Source: Acaryochloris sp. CCMEE 5410
GTDB taxonomy: Bacteria; Cyanobacteriota; Cyanobacteriia; Thermosynechococcales; Thermosynechococcaceae
DNA length: 64,000 nucleotides
Direction of reading: 5' to 3'
NCBI RefSeq assembly: GCF_000238775.2
Contig: NZ_AFEJ02000002.1
Coordinates: 1,659,501-1,723,500, forward strand
Each line of letters begins with the position of its first letter. The first letter of the stretch is position 1. The translations under genes were made by a program, and so were the position numbers. The notes beneath the pieces are model-generated. The model was not told the DNA's origin, ran no database searches, and worked only from the letters and a program-made list of their open reading frames with translations. Positions 28,473-37,363 of this stretch are shown here, in pieces.

Positions 28473-29840
28473 TTAAGCAACTTCCTGAGGTTGGGGCTGA
28501 GTGGTAGGGGATGGCACATCGGATGCAGAACTCTCAATCATTTCCACCAGTTCTCGTTCAAAGGTCAACAAAGCCCGATTCGTACGCCCACCCACATACA
28601 GTTGATCATCTGCCGTTAATAGCCAGATTTGCGAATGAGAGACATAACTCATGATCACACCAATCATTAACAGTCCGAATCCAGCATAGATCCAGGGAAT
28701 GCCAGGGTCAGACTTAATTTGTAGCCCTGTACTGCCTACCAATTCCACTAATTTGAGGCTAATGTCATTCACATCCGTTGACATGCCCGTTCTTACGGTT
28801 GACACGAGCTTACCAGACTCATCGTAGACCACGACTGTGCCCTGCAAATCTGTGGTCAGCAAGGTCACCCCTGCACTGAGATCCGGTTTTGTGGGCACCC
28901 ATGTTCCCCAGATTCTGCCGCCCGCTGCCTCTAAGGGGGCCATGGGTAATTGCAAAATAGGACTGTTGTTGAGCTGAACCCGCACTCCCGCAATGGACCA
29001 GTCTGCTTGGTAGAGGGTCACGCCCTTATGTTTAAGGGGTTGATTCACATGAATCGTTTGCCGATCCAATTCATTTTTTTCTTCATCGACAATCGATAAG
29101 TCTGAGTAAAATTGGTCGATTTGGCCTTCAGGGGTGTAATCAATCCAAAAACGATTCACCTGCACCGCCCAATCTTTGGGGATTTGAGCTCCGGACCATG
29201 GACCAGATTTAACAATATTGCTGACCTTAGCAGTAGTGCCACTGGGAATCATTTCTTGGGCCATAAATCCTGTCAGGGAACCCCATATGGAACCGAGTAG
29301 GATCAAGATCATGCTGGCATGAACAATGATTGGACCAATACGCCCAGTCATGCCTTTGCGGGCATAGATACTCTGATCTTCTTCAAAAACCTTGTAACGG
29401 TTCTTTACCAACGCCTTTAGCAGCGAAGACTTTTGGTCTGGGTCAAGGGTTGTACTTAGGGCCAGTTTCCCAAACTGACGAGGTTTCTTATAGAACTTCC
29501 AGCTGCGAGCCGCTTTGAGAGCCGGAAGCTGCCGCATAAAGGTACAGGCCGTCAAGCTGGTGCCGAACAATATCAGGAGTGATAAAAACCACCAGGTGGC
29601 ATATACATGATCCAACCCGATTGTTACCAACACTTTCCAAGTCAAAAAACCAAACAATGCTGGGTCTTCAGGATAGTTGGCCTGGTAAAACTCTAGGGAT
29701 TGGCCTTGCTCAATAACGGTGCCTGAGATGCTAAACAGTGCGATCGCAAGAAGCAATACAATTGCCAACCGCAAATCTGCCAAAACAGGCACTAAGGTTT
29801 TTTTGAAGAAAGCTTGAGGTTGGCCGAGGTTAGAGGTCAT
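28473..29840 (-). CDS. ccs1: Cytochrome c biogenesis protein Ccs1/ResB
   Basis: A 455-residue ResB/Ccs1 protein of the system II cytochrome c maturation pathway, which exports and attaches haem in the thylakoid lumen. Three N-terminal membrane segments (starting [21 protein letters not shown]) precede a large soluble domain, and a late segment ([20 protein letters not shown]) carries the conserved His in SHSQIW. It follows ccdA after 33 bp and both serve the same pathway. The partner CcsA is not in the window. Confidence 0.93.
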   Translation of the reverse strand: MTSNLGQPQAFFKKTLVPVLADLRLAIVLLLAIALFSISGTVIEQGQSLEFYQANYPEDPALFGFLTWKVLVTIGLDHVYATWWFLSLLILFGTSLTACTFMRQLPALKAARSWKFYKKPRQFGKLALSTTLDPDQKSSLLKALVKNRYKVFEEDQSIYARKGMTGRIGPIIVHASMILILLGSIWGSLTGFMAQEMIPSGTTAKVSNIVKSGPWSGAQIPKDWAVQVNRFWIDYTPEGQIDQFYSDLSIVDEEKNELDRQTIHVNQPLKHKGVTLYQADWSIAGVRVQLNNSPILQLPMAPLEAAGGRIWGTWVPTKPDLSAGVTLLTTDLQGTVVVYDESGKLVSTVRTGMSTDVNDISLKLVELVGSTGLQIKSDPGIPWIYAGFGLLMIGVIMSYVSHSQIWLLTADDQLYVGGRTNRALLTFERELVEMIESSASDVPSPTTQPQPQEVA

Positions 29841-29873
29841 GGAAGTGGGTCACGGAATTATAAATCGACAGGA

Positions 29874-30611
29874 TTAAACGCTGGGCAAGACATGGTTTAG
29901 CAAAGAAAATACGCCAAAGGCGACCAAAATAACGCCACTCGTGGGGGTAATCCAAGCAGACCATTTACGAATAGAGAGAAACCGCTTGATTGCTGCTGTA
30001 AACGTTCCTGCAATGATGAGGGGAGCGGTATAGCCTGCCGTGTATGACAATAACAGACCACCGCCCAGAATAGGATCCTGGGTACTAGAGATCCAGGCCA
30101 ATAACGTCGCTAACACTGGGGTACTACAGGGGGAAGCAACGAGGCCAAAGGTTAGTCCTAACAGAAATGAGCGTACTCCCCTCGGCAACTGATCCGAGAT
30201 CAGTTCCACCCCTGAAAAGCTCGGTAATCGGAGCGGTAACGCTTCCAGTAAATTAAGCCCCATGATAATGGCAACCAGACTGACCCCAATAGCCAGTCCT
30301 ACACCGATTTGCCCATAGACTCGCCCCAAAAGCGCTGCACCAATTCCCAAGCCTGCCAGCGTTGAAGCCAAGCCTAAACAGAACCAAACGGATTGAGCCA
30401 TGGCTTGCCAACGGTTCTCCGTTTCATAGCCACCGATATAGCCCACCGTGATTGGCAGCATCGACAAAGTACAGGGGGTAAGACTAGTTAACAGCCCTGC
30501 CAAGAAGATAATGCCAACACTCAACGCAGAAAGATGAGAGAGTTGGGTCGAAACAATTGTATTCGCAAATTGTTCAAGATGATAAAGCTGAATTTCCAGC
30601 GTTTCCAGCAT
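29874..30611 (-). CDS. ccdA: Cytochrome c biogenesis thiol carrier CcdA
   Basis: A 245-residue protein with six membrane segments. The two redox cysteines lie in SLTPCTLSMLPI and LVASPCSTPVLATL, as in CcdA. It passes electrons from the cytoplasm to the lumen, to keep apocytochrome cysteines reduced for haem attachment. It lies between ftsW and ccs1 on the same strand, in a probable operon (50 bp and 33 bp gaps). Confidence 0.94.
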   Translation of the reverse strand: MLETLEIQLYHLEQFANTIVSTQLSHLSALSVGIIFLAGLLTSLTPCTLSMLPITVGYIGGYETENRWQAMAQSVWFCLGLASTLAGLGIGAALLGRVYGQIGVGLAIGVSLVAIIMGLNLLEALPLRLPSFSGVELISDQLPRGVRSFLLGLTFGLVASPCSTPVLATLLAWISSTQDPILGGGLLLSYTAGYTAPLIIAGTFTAAIKRFLSIRKWSAWITPTSGVILVAFGVFSLLNHVLPSV

Positions 30612-30661
30612 AAGGAGAAGCTGCTACGACGCAACTAACAATCAGGTGTTCGCTATTGATC

Positions 30662-32113
30662 TTAACGAAGTCTGTGTTTTCGGCGTTGTTTTAGTCGTTG
30701 TTTTTTGGCAGCCAGTGCTGCTTTGGGATCATTTTTTCTAGCGGTTGCAGACGCTACACCCTTTGATGAGCGAAGTTTAGCGAGTATTCTGCGCCATAAA
30801 GAAATTGGTTTCCGTTTACGGACTAACTTTAAAGGGTCATTTTCGCGAGGATGCAGAGAAGCTTGAGGACCGGATAGTGCATTGGCAGAAGAACCATGTC
30901 TAGCTGTTGCCACGGAAGAGTGATCGCCGACCAGTCGAATCAAAGAAGGAGACTCGCCCTCATGGTGAGGAATAGCCACCACATCGGCACTTTGGCTCTC
31001 TCGAGCAGCCCGGATCAACAGTCCTGCGATTAATAAGCTAGCGATCATCGAATTCCCCCCATAGCTAAACATGGGGAGGGGAAGACCTGTCGTGGGCAAT
31101 ACACCAATCACTACACCGATATTAATCAAGGCCTGACCGACCAAGAAAATCATGGCCCCAATAGCCACCAAACGCTGAATGACATGGGTAGATTTCATGG
31201 CTACTCGTAGGGCTAAAAAGCTGTAAGTACCCAGGAGCAACAAAAAACAAAATCCCCCCAACAAACCAAATTCTTCGGCAAAAACCGCAAAAATAAAATC
31301 TGTGTGCTGAATAGGTAAATAGGAAAGCTTCAATTGTGACTCACCAAAGCCAACGCCCAGGATGCCCCCGGAGCCAACGGCTAGCAAGCTCTGATGAAGC
31401 TGAAAGCCATCTCCAAGGGCGTCGGCCCAAGGGTTCAAGAATGAGAGGATCCGACTTTGCTGATAGGGATTACGCAACACACTAATCGCTGCTAGACCTA
31501 CCCCTGCCAACGCCGTTAAGAAAAGAGACTGGTAGCGTAACCCCGCTGCCAAAGCAATCAACCAAAGGGTCATACCACACAAGGCCGTGGTGCTTAGATT
31601 CGGCTGGACCAAGATGCCCAAAAGGGTCAGAGAGAATAAGAACAACCACCATAGTCGCTCACCCAGAGTTAATCGAGACCAGCGATTAAAAATATAGGCA
31701 CTCTGCAGAATCAGGAAAGGTTTGATTAATTCGGAAGGCTGAAGTGGAAAGGGGCCAATATCAATCCATCGGGTTGCACCATTAATCGTGATCCCTAGCC
31801 CTGGAATTTTTGTGGCAAAAATCAACATCAAAAACAGAAAGAATCCAAACGCGGAGACTTTCATGAGTTTGTATAAGGGAATGTGGATCACCGCACAAAA
31901 ACCCAACAGTCCCAAAATCACCCCTAATAGCTGGCGTTTGGAATAGTAGAGGCCATCCCCAGATTCAATCGCCCCCGCATGGTAGGACGCTGAGAATAGA
32001 ACGACAAGACCAATGCCTAACCAAAAGAGGGTTAGCCAATGAAGAAATCGGGCTTCAGCAGCCCATTCTTCTGTTGAATAGGGGAGGGAGGGAATGAGGC
32101 GACGTATCTTCAC
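30662..32113 (-). CDS. ftsW: Cell division protein FtsW (SEDS family)
   Basis: A 483-residue SEDS-family protein with about ten membrane segments. It carries GATRWIDIGPFPLQPSELIKP, a FQLHQSLLAVGSGGILGVG loop and the late LPTTGLPLPMFSYGG, as in FtsW/RodA peptidoglycan polymerases. A basic, low-complexity C-terminal tail of about 110 residues, ending in a Lys/Arg cluster, is cytoplasmic. The start is GTG at 32113. The FtsW rather than RodA assignment is from overall similarity. Confidence 0.85.
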   Translation of the reverse strand: MKIRRLIPSLPYSTEEWAAEARFLHWLTLFWLGIGLVVLFSASYHAGAIESGDGLYYSKRQLLGVILGLLGFCAVIHIPLYKLMKVSAFGFFLFLMLIFATKIPGLGITINGATRWIDIGPFPLQPSELIKPFLILQSAYIFNRWSRLTLGERLWWLFLFSLTLLGILVQPNLSTTALCGMTLWLIALAAGLRYQSLFLTALAGVGLAAISVLRNPYQQSRILSFLNPWADALGDGFQLHQSLLAVGSGGILGVGFGESQLKLSYLPIQHTDFIFAVFAEEFGLLGGFCFLLLLGTYSFLALRVAMKSTHVIQRLVAIGAMIFLVGQALINIGVVIGVLPTTGLPLPMFSYGGNSMIASLLIAGLLIRAARESQSADVVAIPHHEGESPSLIRLVGDHSSVATARHGSSANALSGPQASLHPRENDPLKLVRKRKPISLWRRILAKLRSSKGVASATARKNDPKAALAAKKQRLKQRRKHRLR

Positions 32114-32223
32114 AACCAGTAATTCCCAGCGTTAAGTCGAGGCCAGTATAGCAGACCCATCTAGGAATTGAAGGGGGTTAATGATCAACCCATCACATCA
32201 ACGATTAGTGATCAAATTTTTAA

Positions 32224-32715
32224 TTACTGTTCTGGCAAAGCTTCAGTTTGGGGATGATCTAAGGATATAGAGAGAACATCTACGTCCTGATTGAGCACCA
32301 TGGTCGTACTAGAGTTACTGACGAACCCGATATGCTCATAAAAACGCTGTTGGTGAGTGGTGGTTAAGTAAATGCGTTCAACCCGGTTCATCCGTGGATG
32401 AGCCAGTAGGGTCTGCACAAGTTGTCGCCCCAGCCCTTGGCCGCGATAGTCAGGATGAATAACCACATCCCATATCATGGCGCGATAAATACCATCTGAT
32501 GTGGCTCGTGCGAACCCAATCAATTCTTCACGATCCCACACACTGATAATGGGGTAACTATTTGCGATCGCAACTCCCCAATCTTCTAGGCGGCGCTCAC
32601 CAGCCCAAAAGGCCCCTACCTGAAACAGCCGCTGTAATTTTCGCAATACGGTAGCGTTGACCGGCTGGTCTGCCTCGGTTAAGCCGTCTCGGAACTGAAT
32701 ATGTCGATTATCCAT
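32224..32715 (-). CDS. GNAT acetyltransferase, Ycf52-like paralogue
   Basis: A 163-residue GNAT domain. It shares LIGFARATSDGIYRAMIWDV and the acetyl-CoA loop HPDYRGQGLGRQLV with the protein at 9143-9694, and so is a paralogue. It differs in its N-terminus, which lacks the Ser/Gly-rich extension, and in its end (FYEHIGFVSNSSTTMVL). The substrate is unknown. It stands alone on the minus strand, with its promoter in the 250-bp gap shared with the gene at 32973. Confidence 0.85.
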   Translation of the reverse strand: MDNRHIQFRDGLTEADQPVNATVLRKLQRLFQVGAFWAGERRLEDWGVAIANSYPIISVWDREELIGFARATSDGIYRAMIWDVVIHPDYRGQGLGRQLVQTLLAHPRMNRVERIYLTTTHQQRFYEHIGFVSNSSTTMVLNQDVDVLSISLDHPQTEALPEQ

Positions 32716-32820
32716 AGCGATGATTATGTCTTAGAAATCTGAGAATCACAATGGCGGTCATTTCCCTTGTTTAGACGTAAAAGAGTTCATCTAAAGGGCG
32801 GATAATAATTAAATACGCTA

Positions 32821-32854
32821 CAGTGTACAAGCAATACTTAACAAAAGTACACTG
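32821..32854. promoter_or_regulatory. Interrupted palindrome, candidate operator
   Basis: CAGTGTAC (32821-32828) and GTACACTG (32847-32854) form a perfect 8-bp inverted repeat around an 18-bp spacer. A further GTAC occurs at 32861-32864 and a TACAAT -10-like element at 32872-32877. The site lies between the divergent acetyltransferase and the gene at 32973. The factor that binds is unknown. Confidence 0.35.
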
Positions 32855-32972
32855 ATTTTTGTACTTCTTGATACAATAGCCTCATGTCGTAACGCTTCAT
32901 TGCAAGATTCAAAGGTTGTTAAGGCAGAATGGTAGGTTCGTTTTATGTCCTTTGAGTGATTGTTTGTTTGGT

Positions 32973-33191
32973 ATGGAGACCCCTGTGCAACTCAATTCAC
33001 AGCCCCTTTCAAAAAACTCTAATCGAAGAGAAGATTTAAGCGAATATGTAGCTCATCTACAGCTCCATATGACCTTGCAAGCTCGGAATCTAGTTCCCAC
33101 CTTGACTCGTCCTGAAGATAGCCGCGAGGAAATGCTTCAAGAGACCCAGGCAACCTTTGAAAAACATGTCTCTCGCCAAAGCGTCCAATAA
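32973..33191 (+). CDS. Small hypothetical protein
   Basis: A 72-residue hydrophilic protein with no recognised domain, rich in Gln, Glu and Arg (LQLHMTLQARNLVPTLTRPE). No signal or membrane segment is present. ATG 32973 is chosen; the frame is open from a TTG at 32916, and neither has a strong ribosome binding site. A clear rho-independent terminator 60 bp downstream and promoter-like elements upstream support a real transcription unit. Confidence 0.55.
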   Translation: METPVQLNSQPLSKNSNRREDLSEYVAHLQLHMTLQARNLVPTLTRPEDSREEMLQETQATFEKHVSRQSVQ

Positions 33192-33249
33192 AACGATTGA
33201 CTGCTTAACGTTATAAAATACAAAATTTAATATTTCAACCCACAAAAAG

Positions 33250-33274
33250 GAGTGTTTCTTAACACTCTTTTTTT
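33250..33274 (+). terminator. Rho-independent terminator
   Basis: GAGTGTT (33250-33256), loop TCTT, AACACTC (33261-33267), then seven T residues (33268-33274). It ends the transcript of the small gene at 32973-33191. Confidence 0.88.
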
Positions 33275-33286
33275 GTTGAGCTTAAC

Positions 33287-33312
33287 AAAAACCGCCCTCC
33301 ATAGAGGGCGGT
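33287..33312 (-). terminator. Rho-independent terminator of the porin gene
   Basis: On the minus strand ACCGCCCTC, loop TATG, GAGGGCGGT, then TTTTG (33287-33312). It lies 36 bp after the porin stop and back-to-back with the terminator of the opposite gene. Confidence 0.88.
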
Positions 33313-33348
33313 TATGGCAAGTGAGGGAAAAACTAAAACATAAATCCG

Positions 33349-35172
33349 TTAGAAGGAGAACGTGGCCCGAACTAATCCCTGAATAATGTCATTGGGGTTG
33401 CCGTTACTGACATTGAAAGGGTTCGTAATCAGCATGACAGTCGGTGTGATCGTAATGTTCTCATTCACGGGAAACCGATAAAACGCCTCAAAGTTAGTTT
33501 GGGCAGAATAATTAGGATCCGTAGTGCTGACAATAAACGGCTGACCGGCTGCTACCGCAAGCAGAGACCCTGGCACGAGTAAGTCATTAACACCTACGCC
33601 GGCCATCCAGGTTTGAATGCTGCTGTTATTGCCAACAGGCAGAACATTTTGGAATAGATCATTGTTAACCCCACCAAAGGCAAGTTGAGGATCAATGGAA
33701 ATTCCATAGCGACCAAAAATGCCGAATTGTCCCAGGGTCAACTCAACGTTGGCACCAATGATATTTTGGTTAACGTTATAGGTTTCAGCATGGGTAAACT
33801 GGGCCCGAATCGCAAAGTTATTTTGGTCATCTTCACCAAAGTCACTGGAATATTCAATCTCAGCAGAAGCTTGGAAGGGATCTCCAAAGAGCCCCCCCTC
33901 ACAGGTATTGAGGGGATCAGTACAGGCATTCGCTGCATTACCAGACGCAATGCCAGCATCTGCGGCAATAAATAGACCTCGAACGCTCACGGGTCCACCG
34001 TTAACATTCCAGTCAAACGCAGCACCGGCACCACCTGGCCCATCAACTGCTTCAGAAATAATCAACGGGTTATTGATAAAGAATCCAGAACTGAAATCAG
34101 CTGCTTCATCGTTGGCGTAGCTGTTGCCATCAATGAAGGCACTAGGATAAATCAAGGGACCAACCGTTACCGCTAGGTTTTCGACGGGCTTGAAGGTATA
34201 TCCCAAGTTATACAAAGTAACGCCAGGACCAGAACCGGTATAGTCCACCACACCAGGATCCCCTAAAGTTGTGGCAGTTCCTGCGCCAACAACGGGAGGA
34301 ACAGGAAAGAAATTAGCGGGACCCGCAACCCCTGCAGATGAGAAGAAGTCAGAACCGCCGTTGCCCGTTTCCAATGTCAAATCGAGGACATCATCTCCAT
34401 TAAAACTGGTGAGGAATGACATCCGTACTCGGGAAATGGCACTCACTCGAGAATCCCCAGGATCAACGTTGGCAATGCCTGGGACTCCTGTATCTACAGC
34501 AGCAACGCCTGTTGCCGCGGCATTAGGGGTCGGAATATTATCTCCAGGATTATCTACAAAATCTCCAAACTGAGCAGCCATGATGACTTGCGCTTGCAGT
34601 TTAGTCGTAGTTGAAAACTGCTGTGCTTCTACGGTGGCGACACGAGCTTCTAAACCGTCAACACGACCTCTTAATGTTGCCAGCTCAGCCGCAAATTCAT
34701 CTTGAAGGGCCTTGAGCGCATCTAAGTCTTCTTTAGTAGCGAACCGATTACTGAGATTATCTAAGCAAGCGTTAACCAGGGCAGCTGCTTCCCGACGAGA
34801 CATGGCTCGGCTGGGGCGGAAGGTGCCGTTGGGATAACCTGCAACACAACCATAGCGCTCGACTAAGGATTGAATCGCTTGAAAAGCCCAGTCATCGGGC
34901 TGGACATCTGAAAGCTGAGACACTGACGTGACCTGGCCAACAGAATCGGCTTCCGTTTCAGCCATAAGATCAGATACAGCGGGCGTATTATCAGCAACTA
35001 ATAACGGCTGTTGCTGGCTCACCTGGCTGTTGGCAGGCGCATCGACAGCAGCACCTGAAACATCTAAATTCTCGGAAACTTCGGAAGATGTAGTACTAGC
35101 ACTCGCCATGCCAGTCACGAACAACGCACTAGACAAGCCAATGACGCTGGCCATCAATCGAAAATATTGCAT
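33349..35172 (-). CDS. SLH-domain outer-membrane porin, iron-uptake type
   Basis: A 607-residue exported protein. ATG 35172 follows GAGG and opens a signal peptide (LMASVIGLSSALFVTGMASAS). A surface-layer homology domain comes next (about 90-145), with WAFQAIQSLVERYGC and GYPNGTFRPSRAMSRREAAALV, then a short coiled coil and an OprB-like beta barrel ending in Phe (LVRATFSF). This is the usual build of cyanobacterial major porins. A perfect Fur box at 35249-35271 makes an iron-linked role likely, as shown for some Slr1908-type porins. The terminal strand and final Phe are intact. Confidence 0.88.
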   Translation of the reverse strand: MQYFRLMASVIGLSSALFVTGMASASTTSSEVSENLDVSGAAVDAPANSQVSQQQPLLVADNTPAVSDLMAETEADSVGQVTSVSQLSDVQPDDWAFQAIQSLVERYGCVAGYPNGTFRPSRAMSRREAAALVNACLDNLSNRFATKEDLDALKALQDEFAAELATLRGRVDGLEARVATVEAQQFSTTTKLQAQVIMAAQFGDFVDNPGDNIPTPNAAATGVAAVDTGVPGIANVDPGDSRVSAISRVRMSFLTSFNGDDVLDLTLETGNGGSDFFSSAGVAGPANFFPVPPVVGAGTATTLGDPGVVDYTGSGPGVTLYNLGYTFKPVENLAVTVGPLIYPSAFIDGNSYANDEAADFSSGFFINNPLIISEAVDGPGGAGAAFDWNVNGGPVSVRGLFIAADAGIASGNAANACTDPLNTCEGGLFGDPFQASAEIEYSSDFGEDDQNNFAIRAQFTHAETYNVNQNIIGANVELTLGQFGIFGRYGISIDPQLAFGGVNNDLFQNVLPVGNNSSIQTWMAGVGVNDLLVPGSLLAVAAGQPFIVSTTDPNYSAQTNFEAFYRFPVNENITITPTVMLITNPFNVSNGNPNDIIQGLVRATFSF

Positions 35173-35248
35173 ATTAATCCTCACACACATGTTGTTGAAA
35201 TAAAGTTGGGCTATGTCAGAAAAACTGAAAACCCATACCAAACTGTAT

Positions 35249-35271
35249 CAGAGAATGATAATCATTCTCTG
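35249..35271. promoter_or_regulatory. Fur box upstream of the porin
   Basis: CAGAGAATGAT-A-ATCATTCTCTG is a perfect 11-1-11 inverted repeat and matches the Fur consensus (GATAATGAT-A-ATCATTATC) at most positions. It lies 77 bp upstream of the porin ATG, where repression by iron-loaded Fur would block the promoter. Confidence 0.85.
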
Positions 35272-35317
35272 ACTTTCTTCAGTTGAGAAGAAACTTAACC
35301 ACATTCACCCATATACT

Positions 35318-35878
35318 TCAAAAATGCTGCTGAAGTATGTGGGTGATGTTCTTGGGCTTAACCCTGGTGTAGCGAGTCTTATCTGGTAAGACAACCAGAT
35401 TGGGTCCAGCTTTGCATTTGCCCACACAACCCATCGGTTGCAACTGAATCTCTTTATCTCGGCCTGATGTTTGCAAGGCCGTATTCAAGGCGGTTAAAAC
35501 TTGCCGACTGCCGCGTTTACGACAACTCGATTTCTGACAAATTCTAATTTTGCCTTTCTGTACATTACAAACAGCGTGAGGACTTGGCTCAATATCGTCG
35601 TTGGAAGAACTACCGGGTAGAGCAGGCATGATTGACTTAGCTTTCAGTTTGACCTTGCCTGTTTTGGTATTCACTTTCTGACAACCCTGAATTTGGATCC
35701 ATGTTCCAGGTTGTAGAATTTCAGCACAGGCTGGCCGTAGCGCTTTAGTTAGCTTGATATATTGCTCTCCTCGGGAGGTCGACAACCGAATGCCCTTGAC
35801 GTTACAACCTTTTGACAGAACATAAGTTAGAAACCGACCACTAAGGGTGAAATCAGATTTCTTTGTATGCTTACCCAT
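35318..35878 (-). CDS. Thioredoxin-like [2Fe-2S] ferredoxin-domain protein
   Basis: A 186-residue protein. The C-terminal half has the four cysteines of a thioredoxin-like [2Fe-2S] ferredoxin: CQKSSC (C-x4-C) and GCVGKC (C-x3-C), with PNLVVLPD after them. The N-terminal half (GRFLTYVLSKGCNVKGIRL) has a beta-rich, possibly nucleic-acid or protein binding character, and it is not otherwise recognised. ATG 35878 lies inside the end of the preceding fragmented gene, suggesting coupling. It is immediately upstream of the Fur-controlled porin. Its electron-transfer partner is unknown. Confidence 0.8.
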   Translation of the reverse strand: MGKHTKKSDFTLSGRFLTYVLSKGCNVKGIRLSTSRGEQYIKLTKALRPACAEILQPGTWIQIQGCQKVNTKTGKVKLKAKSIMPALPGSSSNDDIEPSPHAVCNVQKGKIRICQKSSCRKRGSRQVLTALNTALQTSGRDKEIQLQPMGCVGKCKAGPNLVVLPDKTRYTRVKPKNITHILQQHF

Positions 35879-36979
35879 AAAACTTAAACTGTGTATTCCT
35901 ATAATGCTGCCGATCAATCCCTTTCAAATGGTGCTGCTCTTGCAAAGACTCCCATAGATAACCAGGGATATCTGGAGATGGGCAGGTCATCATGGCGATA
36001 TTGGCCAACTCACTTTTGCAATAGTGAAGCCCTATTTTTGCACTGCCATCCAGAACGCTTTGGTATGGAATTTGAGCCGTATTGGCCCTACCAATAAAGA
36101 AGTCGATCCATCCCTCCTGTTCTTGTCGAATACAGGGTAGTACTTCTGTGGTAGACCGTTTGGTCTTTTCAAGGCCAACACTGTTCCAGCCATTCCACCA
36201 ATTCCGTCCTCGAAGCCACAAATTGCTGGAGGACACTGTAAACTTGAGCGGCTTCCAAATCATTGTTTATCTCCACTCGCAACTGCCCATCTAAAGAACA
36301 CCATGCCTTGAGAGAAAGCTCCTGTAACCGCCGTTGGACTTGCCGATGGTCCCCAGGGCAAACTCTCCCAAGGAGTGATTCAATCGTGGACTGATATCCA
36401 GATGGGCGCATCCATAACCTCCAAACGGCTTGATAGCGGAGTAACGAACTTGAAACAAACGATCCCCTCTTAGCTAAACAGTCACGTCTAAGTGACACGA
36501 CCTGACAACTGCCATCCATCTATAGTGATAGATCGATCAGACAGAAAAATTTTTTGAGTGGTTAACGCCACACGCTCAGATAGATTACGGGCAGCGGACT
36601 GATCAAAATCAGCGGCTAGGACAGCTTGAGATCGCAACCTCAATCCCCTCTGCATCAATCGCTCCGTAAACCGATCGCCAATAGACAACTGAGTTAGGCG
36701 TCTCAAGTGAGCTAGAACAATCACGGTAAATGCGGATAAACAGTCCCGACCGGAGGGCAGAATGCCTTCCAAAACTAGCTTTTGCTGTTTAAGATTAGCG
36801 TCTGTGCCATCAGGGCAGGTCATACAGCGCTTAGAAGAGCTCAATAGATCACCTTCTTTTCCCTTAAAACCCACCGCCAGTTCCTGTAAATGGGTCAGCC
36901 TTAATCCCTCTCGTTCGCTTTGTTGGCTCACAATTGGCAACACTGACATCCTGAATCTTTGCTTAGGTGAGGCAATCAA
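35871..36979 (-). pseudogene. Fragmented gene in three frames
   Basis: Three overlapping minus-strand frames follow each other: 36979-36488, 36519-36169 and 36263-35871. The overlaps are short, and each later frame continues where the earlier one ends. Joined, they would give one protein of about 360 residues, with CMTCPDGTD in the first part, RVCPGDHRQVQRRLQEL in the second and GRANTAQIPYQSVLDGSAKI in the third. This looks like one gene disrupted by two frameshifts, though three small genes or a sequencing error are possible. No family is recognised. It ends 8 bp inside the ferredoxin gene start. Confidence 0.45.
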
Positions 36980-37363
36980 TTGAAAATTGATATCAATTAA
37001 TCCCTATCAAAAAATTAGCAGAGAATAAACTTTACTGCAACTAATTTGCAACAAAGTCGTCACCATCCAAGGCAAGGTAGTACAAAATAGCTAGGGTAAA
37101 AAGCAATCAGTCTGCTTAAAACCTTTGGCGAGAGAAGACCTCGCCCGCCATTCCGTCATTTCAATCATCCATGACGTTTCATCCTAATTACATATTATTG
37201 ATGAATATTCCTATAAGAAATAGTTGTACTATTTTGAAGCAAAATATGTTGTCTGGTAAAAAATTTCATTAACTAGCCCGCTCTCCCAGATTCAGTCTCA
37301 CCCGATCTTCAGAACCGAAACGGAGTCAATCAATCTTTTAGATGTGGAAAAATTGGATTCGGA
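36980..37363. other. Intergenic region between the fragmented gene and devA
   Basis: No gene is visible. A perfect 14-bp palindrome AATTGATATCAATT lies at 36985-36998, immediately upstream of the fragmented gene. A GGCGAG-N7-CTCGCC hairpin lies at 37127-37145 without a good T-run. It may be the 3' region of devBCA. Confidence 0.5.
36985..36998. promoter_or_regulatory. 14-bp palindrome, candidate operator
   Basis: AATTGATATCAATT is perfectly symmetric and lies 6 bp upstream of the first open codon of the fragmented gene. Its AT-rich TTGATATCAA core is weakly reminiscent of a Fur half-site arrangement, which would suit the iron-related neighbours, but it is not a clear consensus match. Confidence 0.3.

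Noticed and set aside
37127-37145. Terminator for devBCA
   Set aside because: GGCGAG-N7-CTCGCC is only 6 bp, more than 200 bp from the devA stop and lacks a T-run.
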